64,000 nt of DNA from G942493375 sp942493375 (lineage in GTDB: Bacteria > Armatimonadota > UBA5829), in assembly GCA_942493375.1 (NCBI GenBank), contig OW818698.1:806001-870000 (forward strand). The letters are read 5' to 3'. Every line of letters starts with the position of its first letter. The first letter of the stretch is position 1. The notes below the pieces were generated by a model that saw nothing but the letters and a program-made list of their open reading frames with translations, had not been told where the DNA came from and searched no databases. This document shows, in pieces, positions 16,745 through 24,629 of this stretch. The position numbers and the translations under genes are program-made.

Positions 16745-18877
16745 TCAATGCATTAACGTGAGAAAATCAATACGGTTACGGATATATTCCATTTTTGTTT
16801 GATCGTTTTGTTTTTCATACCAGTCCAGAGCAGATTTCCAGGCATTCAGGGCGTCAGTTGCATTACTCAGTTGCTCATGGATATTTGCCATGTTGGTCCA
16901 AACATTCCCTGTTAGATCGAAGTCCGGATAGTCGAGAGCTTGCTTATAGCAATTTATAGCTGTGCCATATTCACTCATCAGAGCATAAGCCAATCCCATA
17001 GAATACCAAACAAACCCGGGTTTACGACAATCCGGCATATCAAGCGCCTTTTTGAAGCACCTTATGTTCTCGATATAATCTCCCATATCACCATAAGTGA
17101 ACCCCATGAGTGTATATAGGTGACTCATTTTTTCGGGACCCGATACAGCAATGGCCTGCTTGTAACACTCTATCGCTTCCTCTTGATCACCCTTATTGTC
17201 GAATGCCCGGCCCATATCTTCCCAAGCATTACAGGGTATATCGTAATTCGGCGAATCCAGAGCCTGTTTATAGCATTTTATCTCCTCATCGCAGTCATTC
17301 TGCTTACCGAACACTGTCCCCATGTTATACCAAACTCTACCTGGCTCATCGCAATCAAGTGAGTCGAGGGCTTGCCTATAGCAATGTAACGATTTGTCGT
17401 ATTCACTTTTCCTGGAGAACTCGGATGCCATGTTGTTCCAAGCCGTACTATGGGAATCAAAACCTATAGTTCCGAGAGCCAGATTGTAACACCTTATGGC
17501 TTCATCACGGTCACCCAGATTACTGTATGACAACCCCATATTGCACCAGGCTTGCCCCACATTATCATAATCAGGTATTTCGATGGCTTGCTTGTAGCAG
17601 TTAATAGCCTCTTCATATTTACCTAACTCATCGTAATCATGTCCCATGTTGAATAATGCTCTGCCTGGTAAGTTAAAATCCGATTCCTCAAGTGCATGCT
17701 TATAACATCCTATAGCTTCGTCATAATCACCCAACGCACCGAATGCTATTCCCATGTTGTACCATGCGCTACCCAACCCGTCATATTCGGGCACATCGAG
17801 AGCCTGCCTGTAACATCTTATGGCTTCGTTATAATCACCCAGTTCATCAAAAGCAAATCCCATTTTGAACCAGGCACTACCAGGGTCATCATTATCGGGT
17901 GTATCAATAGCTTTTCTAAAACAGAGTATTGCTTCATTGAACTCGCCTTTGTCACAATATGAGAATCCCATGTTGTACCAGGCTTCACCCAGTTTATTGT
18001 AACCTGGAGTATCGATAGCTTGCCTGTAACACTTTATAGCTTCGTCGTTATCACCCTTTTCGTCGAATGCAATTCCCATGGTGTACCAGACTTTGCCTGG
18101 ATTATCGTATTCAGTTGAATCGAGAGCCTGCCTGTAGCATTTTATCTCTTCGTCTAAGTCACCCTTATTACTGTATGCTAGTCCCATGTTAAACCAGACT
18201 TTGCCTGGTTCATCATATTCCGGAATATCTAGTGCTTGTCCATAGCATCTTATTTCGTCATCGTAGTCGCCTTTTTTGCAAAATGCCAATCCCATGTTGT
18301 ACCAGGCATCACCAGGGGAATCATAGTTTGGTGAAGCGATAGCTTGCAAATAGCACTTTATTGCTTCGTTGGGATCACCCAGTTCACCGAATGCGAATCC
18401 CATATTGAACCAGGCGCCACCCGGATTAAAATCACCGGGTGAATCGAGAGCTTGCTGGTAACATTTTATCGCTTCATCGTGATCGCATTTTTCACTAAAT
18501 ACCAAACCGAGATAATGCCACACATGACAAGCATTTTCTAACAGGCCGACATCAAGTGCCTGCTTATACCATTTTATTGCTTCATCATATTTCTCAAGAT
18601 GGTAATATAGATATCCATACTGTATAGGTACAACACCGTGTACATATAGATAACTCTCAGTTGAAATCCCGGCAAGCAAAGATATGCCCTGTTCATACTG
18701 ATCGTTTTCATCAGCCTGCATGGCCTCATAGAGAAGCGCTTCATCCTTGCGTCCATTTTTCAATGCACTCTGGTAAAGCTGTTCAAGCCTTGAATTACCT
18801 GCATCTACATCTACTGAATAATTCCAGGTATCCCAAAACCCTTCAAGAAACCCTACCTGCTGTTCATTTATCTCCAA
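16745..18877 (-). CDS. Tetratricopeptide-repeat protein with 16-17 tandem 36-residue units
   Basis: After an N-terminal helical region (residues 1-85) come at least 16 repeats of exactly 36 residues, consensus AWYNMGLAFxxKGDYDEAIx and then CYxQALDxPxYDxPG. This is a TPR helix pair plus a two-residue longer loop containing an acidic PxYDxPG segment. Such superhelices bind other proteins or glycan-synthesis partners; no catalytic domain, signal peptide or membrane helix is seen, so it is probably cytoplasmic. The start is uncertain: the first codon used here is TTG at 18877, with GGGAG about 12 nt upstream. It follows the GH3 gene by 45 nt on the same strand and may be co-transcribed with it. 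Confidence 0.9.
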   Translation of the reverse strand: MEINEQQVGFLEGFWDTWNYSVDVDAGNSRLEQLYQSALKNGRKDEALLYEAMQADENDQYEQGISLLAGISTESYLYVHGVVPIQYGYLYYHLEKYDEAIKWYKQALDVGLLENACHVWHYLGLVFSEKCDHDEAIKCYQQALDSPGDFNPGGAWFNMGFAFGELGDPNEAIKCYLQAIASPNYDSPGDAWYNMGLAFCKKGDYDDEIRCYGQALDIPEYDEPGKVWFNMGLAYSNKGDLDEEIKCYRQALDSTEYDNPGKVWYTMGIAFDEKGDNDEAIKCYRQAIDTPGYNKLGEAWYNMGFSYCDKGEFNEAILCFRKAIDTPDNDDPGSAWFKMGFAFDELGDYNEAIRCYRQALDVPEYDGLGSAWYNMGIAFGALGDYDEAIGCYKHALEESDFNLPGRALFNMGHDYDELGKYEEAINCYKQAIEIPDYDNVGQAWCNMGLSYSNLGDRDEAIRCYNLALGTIGFDSHSTAWNNMASEFSRKSEYDKSLHCYRQALDSLDCDEPGRVWYNMGTVFGKQNDCDEEIKCYKQALDSPNYDIPCNAWEDMGRAFDNKGDQEEAIECYKQAIAVSGPEKMSHLYTLMGFTYGDMGDYIENIRCFKKALDMPDCRKPGFVWYSMGLAYALMSEYGTAINCYKQALDYPDFDLTGNVWTNMANIHEQLSNATDALNAWKSALDWYEKQNDQTKMEYIRNRIDFLTLMH

Positions 18878-18922
18878 GTCACCTATTCTCCCCGTCTCCT
18901 ACTCTCCCCATCTCCCACTCTG

Positions 18923-20548
18923 CTACAACACCAGCCCTTCCTTCTTGAGCGAGACGGGGCTGATTCCTTCTGGCTCTAGTTCGCCCAGCCAGACTTTTAC
19001 TGCTGTGCGCTGGGCTTCGTCGGTGGCGGAGTACATGTTTAGCATCGCAGGAACGTGGGGGAGTTCGTGGATTAGGTAGGGGTTTCCGAACGATGTGAAG
19101 AGGACTTTTTCATTCTCAGTCCAGAAGGCACGCCAGAAGGGCATGATCTGCGGGCCGACCAGTCTTATTGTTCCCATCAGGCAGTGTGCGCGGGTCTTTA
19201 CATTTACAAACACTGCATCATAGTCTTCGATTTTTGCCAGGATGTCATTGTGGCCTGGATTGAACATGTGATCTACAACGAATCCGCGGGAGGTGAGCTC
19301 TTCGTCCAATACATAGAAGTCCTTTGACCCATACCATGGAGCGTCGATCTCATAGCCTATGGTGACAGTCAGGATTTTCGAGCCTTTTTTGAGTTTGAGA
19401 GGCCGGGTCTGTTTAGCATCACGGACAAGTGTAGCTGAGCGATCTGAGATTAACTGAGCGGTCTCTTTGTGCAGTGCAGACTGCTCATCACTGATCACCG
19501 GATCAGCACGCTCCTCAAGAATGCCCAGTGCAGCTTTCATTTGAAGAACTCTGAGGACTGATTGATCGAGACGTTTCTCTGAAAACTCTTTATTCTTGAA
19601 GCCTTCGAGGAGGCGTTTGTAATCAGCGATGGGATTGGCAAATAAAATCACGTCCCCTCCTGCCAGGAAGTTGGCGATCCCCTCTTCTCCCTTACGCACG
19701 TGCGCCGAGAAACCGATCATCGGGAGGGCATCTGATACTATGACACCATCAAAGCCCAACTCCTTTCGGAGCAAATCTACCTGTATCTTTGTGCTGAGCG
19801 AACCAGGGAGCGGGCCGTGGTAGTCGCGTATCTCGTTGTCTTTCCAGGGCAAGGCGATGTGTCCGGTCATCACGCTCATAACGCCGGTGTCAAAAACTGA
19901 CTTCCAAACATGCCCAAAACTCAGCATCCACTCCTCACGGCTGAGAGAGTTTACCGAAGTGCAGAGGTGCTGGTCGCGGTCGTCCACTCCATCACCCGGG
20001 AAATGCTTAGCAGTCGCAGCCATCAGTTGATTCGTCTGGACACCTTTTATAAACGCCGAAGCCATTTTTGCAACATGCCCTGCTTTATCTCCGAACGAAC
20101 GCGTATTGGTGACAGGATTGTTCGAGTTCACATTCAAATCGCAGACAGGCCCAAGTGTCCAATGGATACTGCTGGCTCTTCCCTCCAGCGCAATTATCCT
20201 GCCTACCTCTTTGACGAGTTTAGCAGAATTCGCTGCTCCCAACCCCATCAGGTTTACAAACTCAAGCATATCCGGAATAGCCGGAGCTGCCCCATTTTCA
20301 AGATCGGAACAGACTATAATCGGCACTTTAAGGCGCCTGTTAAAGAGCTGTGAGAAAGCTCCAACATCATCTTTCTTCCGACCATAGACAAAGTACCCCC
20401 CGATTGGCACCTCTTCCGCAATCTCGGCCAGCCTGTCCTCTTCCTCTTTAGTAAAAGTAGGACAAAGCAGCTGCCCGATCTTCTCCTCAGGAGTTAGTTC
20501 CCCCATCAATTTGTCTACGATTTTATGCTGAGACTTAGTAAGTTTCAT
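18923..20548 (-). CDS. GH3 beta-N-acetylhexosaminidase-like (NagZ type)
   Basis: Retaining GH3 enzyme. The NagZ-type catalytic loop KHFPGDGVDDRDQH (residues 181-194) supplies the His/Asp acid-base dyad that distinguishes N-acetylglucosaminidases from other GH3 members. The nucleophile is Asp273 in VSDALPM. A second domain (about 340-541) resembles the GH3 C-terminal alpha/beta sandwich. No signal peptide, so a cytoplasmic role such as cell-wall muropeptide recycling or chito-oligosaccharide breakdown is likely. ATG start with AAAGGTGAC 4 nt upstream. It faces away from the dihaem protein gene across a 411-nt gap. Confidence 0.85.
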   Translation of the reverse strand: MKLTKSQHKIVDKLMGELTPEEKIGQLLCPTFTKEEEDRLAEIAEEVPIGGYFVYGRKKDDVGAFSQLFNRRLKVPIIVCSDLENGAAPAIPDMLEFVNLMGLGAANSAKLVKEVGRIIALEGRASSIHWTLGPVCDLNVNSNNPVTNTRSFGDKAGHVAKMASAFIKGVQTNQLMAATAKHFPGDGVDDRDQHLCTSVNSLSREEWMLSFGHVWKSVFDTGVMSVMTGHIALPWKDNEIRDYHGPLPGSLSTKIQVDLLRKELGFDGVIVSDALPMIGFSAHVRKGEEGIANFLAGGDVILFANPIADYKRLLEGFKNKEFSEKRLDQSVLRVLQMKAALGILEERADPVISDEQSALHKETAQLISDRSATLVRDAKQTRPLKLKKGSKILTVTIGYEIDAPWYGSKDFYVLDEELTSRGFVVDHMFNPGHNDILAKIEDYDAVFVNVKTRAHCLMGTIRLVGPQIMPFWRAFWTENEKVLFTSFGNPYLIHELPHVPAMLNMYSATDEAQRTAVKVWLGELEPEGISPVSLKKEGLVL

Positions 20549-20959
20549 CTATGTCACCTTTCGTGATTTCTCTACGAACAGCAGTGTGCAAACTGGCCAT
20601 AACCAGGATCGTCAGTTGACTCATGATTCGGCAGAATTCCAATAATACCGAGAACCAACAATCATCTACTCTCATCCAATATCCCACACACCCTATTATT
20701 ATCTCAAGTGAGTGGAATCTGCCTGGTCCATCTAGAGCACAACAATTATACCAAACTCATTAAAAACCGGTAGCACCATTCACTCAGATTTACCCATGAA
20801 ATGTAATTGTTAAATACACCTATTTGTTACTACACATTAGGTTTCAAAGCTAAAAAAGCGGGGGTAATTAACCTGCAGGTCTGCCTCAAATGGGAGTAAT
20901 GACTAAATGCTACTCGCTTAAGAATGCTAGTTTTTACACAAGGTAAGGAGAAAGTCACT
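20549..20959. other. Intergenic region between divergent genes
   Basis: 411 nt without a convincing gene; it should hold the divergent promoters of the GH3 gene (left) and the dihaem protein gene (right). The stretch 20860-20915 can close a 6-bp stem (AGCGGG with CTCGCT, one G-U pair) around an inner CCTGCAGG palindrome; I could not match it to a known riboswitch class. Confidence 0.4.
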
Positions 20960-22159
20960 ATGTTAAATGGTCTGAAAGACAGCAAGTCGTCTTTGTTAAC
21001 TGCTTTTGTAGCATTGATTATATCATTGCTATTAACAACTCAGGCGAACGCCCAAAAACAGCATAACGCTGATTGCGTTCGTTCAAGACTAACTGCCAAA
21101 CAGGAACTTGGTAAGCGAATATTCTTCGATGAAAGATTGTCATCGCCGCGCGGGATGTCATGTGCAACCTGTCATAGTCCTAATGCAGGATTTGCAGATC
21201 CCAGAAACGACCTGCCAGTTTCACGTGGAGCTGTAAATGGATTGTTTGGAAACAGGAATGCTCCAAGCGTTACTTATGCTGCATATAGTCCAACACTGCA
21301 TTATGATTCCACTCCAAGACCAGGCACTATGGGAGGCATGTATGTAGGAGGACTCTTCTGGGATGGACGTGCTGCTGATCTTAAAGAACAGGCAAAAGCA
21401 CCATTCCTAAATCCAGTTGAGATGAATAACGGAAGTGCTATGGCGGTAGTATTAAAGGTACGAGACTCATCATATGCAGGATTGTTCCGCCAAGCCTTCG
21501 GTTCACAGGCATTTCGTGATGTAACAACAGCTTTCAATTGTATCGCTGAAGCTATTGCGGAATATGAGAAGTCTAGTGAGGTTTGTCCATTCAATTCCAA
21601 ATACGACCAATACGTAGCTGGAATAGCGACACTTACCGATAAGGAAGAGAGGGGGCTTATTCTGTTTTCAGGAAAAGCCAAGTGTATGAATTGCCACTCT
21701 ATGGATACGAGTCTCATGGGGAAAGCACTCTTTACACACTTTGGTCACCAGAATACAGGTGTGCCAAAAAATCCCGATAACCCATTCTACGGAATACCTT
21801 CAATTTTCAATCCCGACGGCGACGCCTATGTTGACATGGGGCTTGGAGGTTTCCTGGGTATGGCAATGGAAAACGGCAAATTCAAAATCCCCTCTCTCCG
21901 TAACTGCGCTGTCACAGCACCTTACATGCACAATGGGTGTTTTAGTACATTGAAGGAAGTAATTCACTTCAATAACACCAGAGATGTTGCAACCTGGGGA
22001 GGCGTGGCATACTGGCCACTCTCAGAGGTGGCTATGAATGTACACAGACATATGCCACCAATGGATGGAACATTCGGACGACTGGGTCTAACGAGTTCAG
22101 AGGAAAATGACATTGTAGCTTTCCTGCAAACGCTTACAGACGGATATAATGCGAATTAG
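20960..22159 (+). CDS. Secreted dihaem cytochrome c peroxidase/MauG-like protein
   Basis: Periplasmic c-type dihaem protein of the CcpA/MauG superfamily. I choose the ATG at 20960, with AAGGAG 9 nt upstream, over an upstream in-frame ATG at 20924. This start gives a clean signal peptide (LLTAFVALIISLLLTTQANA). Two haem sites are present: CATCH (residues 68-72) and CMNCH (242-246). Other family segments are LGKRIFFDERLS, GLFWDGRA and IPSLRNCAVTAPYMHNG. It may reduce peroxide or, as MauG does, oxidise a protein substrate. It is convergent with the radical SAM/Cys-tail pair and separated from it by a strong hairpin. Confidence 0.9.
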   Translation: MLNGLKDSKSSLLTAFVALIISLLLTTQANAQKQHNADCVRSRLTAKQELGKRIFFDERLSSPRGMSCATCHSPNAGFADPRNDLPVSRGAVNGLFGNRNAPSVTYAAYSPTLHYDSTPRPGTMGGMYVGGLFWDGRAADLKEQAKAPFLNPVEMNNGSAMAVVLKVRDSSYAGLFRQAFGSQAFRDVTTAFNCIAEAIAEYEKSSEVCPFNSKYDQYVAGIATLTDKEERGLILFSGKAKCMNCHSMDTSLMGKALFTHFGHQNTGVPKNPDNPFYGIPSIFNPDGDAYVDMGLGGFLGMAMENGKFKIPSLRNCAVTAPYMHNGCFSTLKEVIHFNNTRDVATWGGVAYWPLSEVAMNVHRHMPPMDGTFGRLGLTSSEENDIVAFLQTLTDGYNAN

Positions 22160-22181
22160 AGTTGGATATGTGAGAATGAAC

Positions 22182-22216
22182 CTGTGAAGTGCCTCCGACA
22201 CACAGGCACTTCACAG
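22182..22216. terminator. 13-bp perfect hairpin after the dihaem protein gene
   Basis: CTGTGAAGTGCCT (22182-22194) pairs perfectly with AGGCACTTCACAG (22204-22216) around a 9-nt loop, between two convergent genes. No T-tract follows, so it may act as a bidirectional or non-canonical terminator. Confidence 0.65.
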
Positions 22217-22299
22217 TTGCACTTGCATAGATAAGTCGTTTACCGGGGCGCAAAAATACAAATTTTTATTTCATAGGAATATTCCAGGTGACAACGATA

Positions 22300-23217
22300 T
22301 TATACAACGCACTTTTCCTCTGATTTATTCTCTTTGCATGCGGGACAGATATGCTGATTCTTGCGACTGCAGCCTGCTCCTCCGCCTCCTGCACAGGCAC
22401 AGGCGCAAGCGCAACTCACGCACGCGCAGGCACAGGAGCTTACATAACAGCTGCCACCGCCTCGCCCTCCATGAAAAATCCCGCCTCCGGAATAATCATC
22501 ACCTCGGAATCTCCTTATGATGCGATATACAATGATGATGATAAAAAGGGCAGGAAACACAAATGCGCCAATATCCCTGCTAGAGTGTCGAATTCCCTTC
22601 GAAACAGCTGCATTTGGCGCATATGCTTTTGGAAAAGAAAATGAGACGGGATATTTATCACCCTCACTCAGCGTGATCCCTGACCAGACTATTCCGTTTC
22701 CAGTCTGAAATGAAGGTGCTGGTTGTGCTGATGCCTCTGACACGTTGCACAATGAGTTAAGCCGGATTTCCAGAGAGTCCACAACAGCACGGTCATACCA
22801 ACCTGGAGTAAACGAGATTGCGTAACCACTATCAGAGTTTTGAAACAACTGCCTCTGATTGATAGCAAACAGGATTTCGAATGACTCACCCTGCTGGTAG
22901 TCCTGATCAAGGTCCAACCGCACCAAACTTTCCTGTCCACTGTTACGGGTGGATGCATGCGATACTGCGAGACTGGAACTGACTATATCATAATCGTCGT
23001 TCGGCACCCCAACAGTGATCCAGGGAATGTGTCCGCCTGTAACCAACCATTTCTGGTAGTATTCGATCCTGGTTGTGCCATCCTGCATTGGGGTCAGCGC
23101 AACAACATATTGGTTGATGCGATAGGTCCCGGTGTCACTACCACCGTAAGCAAATATTGGTAAAGTAGAAAACGTCAGGATAACGATAGCTGCAACATAG
23201 CATATCCTCTTCAACAT
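22300..23217 (-). CDS. Membrane protein with DUF2207-like ectodomain and 12-Cys Cys/Ala/Gly tail; putative radical SAM substrate
   Basis: 305 aa from the ATG at 23217. Signal peptide (MLKRICYVAAIVILTFSTLP), then a beta-rich extracytoplasmic domain resembling the DUF2207/TPM-associated fold (YRINQYVVALTPMQDGTTRI), one membrane helix at about 216-235 (FVFPALFIIIIVYRII) followed by RRFR. The positive-inside rule places the rest in the cytoplasm. The tail is Gly-rich, then carries 12 Cys in about 48 residues: SCYVSSCACACVSCACACAC, AGGGGAGCSRK, ICPAC, and EKCVV at the very end. The upstream maturase gene ends 1 nt before this ATG, and the ribosome site GGAGGTG lies inside its last codons, so the two are translationally coupled. 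A longer frame reading starts 99 nt upstream but lacks that site. I infer that the tail is modified by the maturase or binds metal. Confidence 0.75.
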   Translation of the reverse strand: MLKRICYVAAIVILTFSTLPIFAYGGSDTGTYRINQYVVALTPMQDGTTRIEYYQKWLVTGGHIPWITVGVPNDDYDIVSSSLAVSHASTRNSGQESLVRLDLDQDYQQGESFEILFAINQRQLFQNSDSGYAISFTPGWYDRAVVDSLEIRLNSLCNVSEASAQPAPSFQTGNGIVWSGITLSEGDKYPVSFSFPKAYAPNAAVSKGIRHSSRDIGAFVFPALFIIIIVYRIIRRFRGDDYSGGGIFHGGRGGGSCYVSSCACACVSCACACACAGGGGAGCSRKNQHICPACKENKSEEKCVV

Positions 23218-23218
23218 A

Positions 23219-24592
23219 TTATTCACCTCCCATCTTCTGTCTTGGAGAGTCATCCAGTGGGCAGCCGCCTCCGCAAGTCTCGAAGTGACCGCAACTGTTG
23301 CATTCTGCTGAAGCAAGATTGCGGTTGCGGAGGTTTACGCATGTCTTGTGGCGCCAAATTGCATCCCATTTGTCGGTCAGAATATTCCCCACAGATGCAG
23401 GCCAGGACTGGCACGGGAGGACTGTACCATCGGGTTGGACTGTCATATTGTGCGCTGCAGCAGAGCAACATTTGATCCCCAAACCCATCACCATCGGGTT
23501 GATTCCGGTGTTATAACAGGTGGGTGAATACCACTGGAAATCTATATCCTTTTCGCGGGAGATATTGCAGACCTCATCCAGAACCGGCCTCAGTTCCTCG
23601 TCACTCATGCCGTGTTCCTGTCGATAACTGGTCCCCTTTCCACTACAGATCAGAGTGTTACAGGCAATGTGAGAAACACCGAGTTCACCGTGGAGCCATT
23701 TTACTGTCTCTATAAAATCCGGACCATTTAAGCTGGTCAGGGTGGTGTTGGTCACTACCTGGAGTCCGGTTTTGATCGCTTTTCTGATTCCGGTAACAGT
23801 TAGAGCGTGTGAACCCGATGTCCGGGTCATCGTATCGTGCACATCAGGATCAGATGACTCAATTGTCACCTGGACATAGTCCAGGCTGGCTTCACAAAGC
23901 GGCTCCGACAGCTCCACCAGGCGTGTTCCATTTGTTACCAGGCCTGTCGCAAACTCATCCGCTTCAGTAATTAGTTGAACGATGTCCTCGCGCAGAGTCG
24001 GTTCACCTCCGGTAAATACAAGCTGAGGTATGCCCTGCTTCCAAAGAATCTCATAGACCCTCAGCCAGTCCTCAAAGCTGAGTTCCGATCCCTGCGGAGA
24101 ATCCGGCAGGTAGCACTTCCCACATTTCAAATTGCACCGGTACGTAACAGCCAGGTCCATGCGAGCAGGGGCACTCCATTTATCGTAATTGATGCTTTTT
24201 TGCTCAAGACCCAGCTCTACCGGACACTGCCCATTAGCCAGATTCATGAGCGTTCCATACAGCTGGTCAAGATCAGCCCTTAACACTTCCCGGGTAACTT
24301 TTTTGTTCTTACCATATTTCTTATGCATCGCCGTTACGACATATTCAATCACCTGCTCGGACTCATTCCCCTCTCCACGCTGAAAGAGCCACATTGCATC
24401 AATTATATGGGTAATGAAATCAGCTGCGGTCTGATCGAGAGTCAGCGGGGGCTGGCGTCCGTCGATCCATAGATGATGATGGGTATTCTTTGAGAGACGG
24501 AGATGGAACCGGTGGTTATTGATAGTAGCATGGTGCACACCATCACCCCGAAAATGAGCTCTGCGCACTGATTCAATATCTGATTTATCCAA
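23219..24592 (-). CDS. Radical SAM/SPASM peptide maturase with N-terminal PqqD-like domain
   Basis: Residues about 40-125 resemble a PqqD-type RiPP recognition element (HHLWIDGRQPPLTLDQTAAD). The radical SAM core starts around 145, with the cluster motif CNLKCGKCY (Cys153, Cys157, Cys160) and GGEPTL. The SPASM C-terminal domain has the Cys set CC...LPCQ...CNSCGHFETCGGGC for auxiliary Fe-S clusters. Such proteins install thioether, C-C or other cross-links in peptide or protein substrates. Start is TTG at 24592 with CTGGAGAG about 8 nt upstream. The next gene begins 1 nt after its TAA and encodes a Cys-rich tailed protein, the obvious candidate substrate. No transporter or short precursor peptide gene is visible nearby. 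Confidence 0.9.
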   Translation of the reverse strand: MDKSDIESVRRAHFRGDGVHHATINNHRFHLRLSKNTHHHLWIDGRQPPLTLDQTAADFITHIIDAMWLFQRGEGNESEQVIEYVVTAMHKKYGKNKKVTREVLRADLDQLYGTLMNLANGQCPVELGLEQKSINYDKWSAPARMDLAVTYRCNLKCGKCYLPDSPQGSELSFEDWLRVYEILWKQGIPQLVFTGGEPTLREDIVQLITEADEFATGLVTNGTRLVELSEPLCEASLDYVQVTIESSDPDVHDTMTRTSGSHALTVTGIRKAIKTGLQVVTNTTLTSLNGPDFIETVKWLHGELGVSHIACNTLICSGKGTSYRQEHGMSDEELRPVLDEVCNISREKDIDFQWYSPTCYNTGINPMVMGLGIKCCSAAAHNMTVQPDGTVLPCQSWPASVGNILTDKWDAIWRHKTCVNLRNRNLASAECNSCGHFETCGGGCPLDDSPRQKMGGE

Positions 24593-24629
24593 TTATTGCA
24601 CTCTCCAGTCGGGATTATAATGATTACAA

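Noticed and set aside
20860..20925. Riboswitch upstream of the dihaem protein gene
   Set aside because: A stem can be drawn, but no known aptamer consensus (cobalamin, TPP, c-di-GMP, glycine, SAM) could be recognised.
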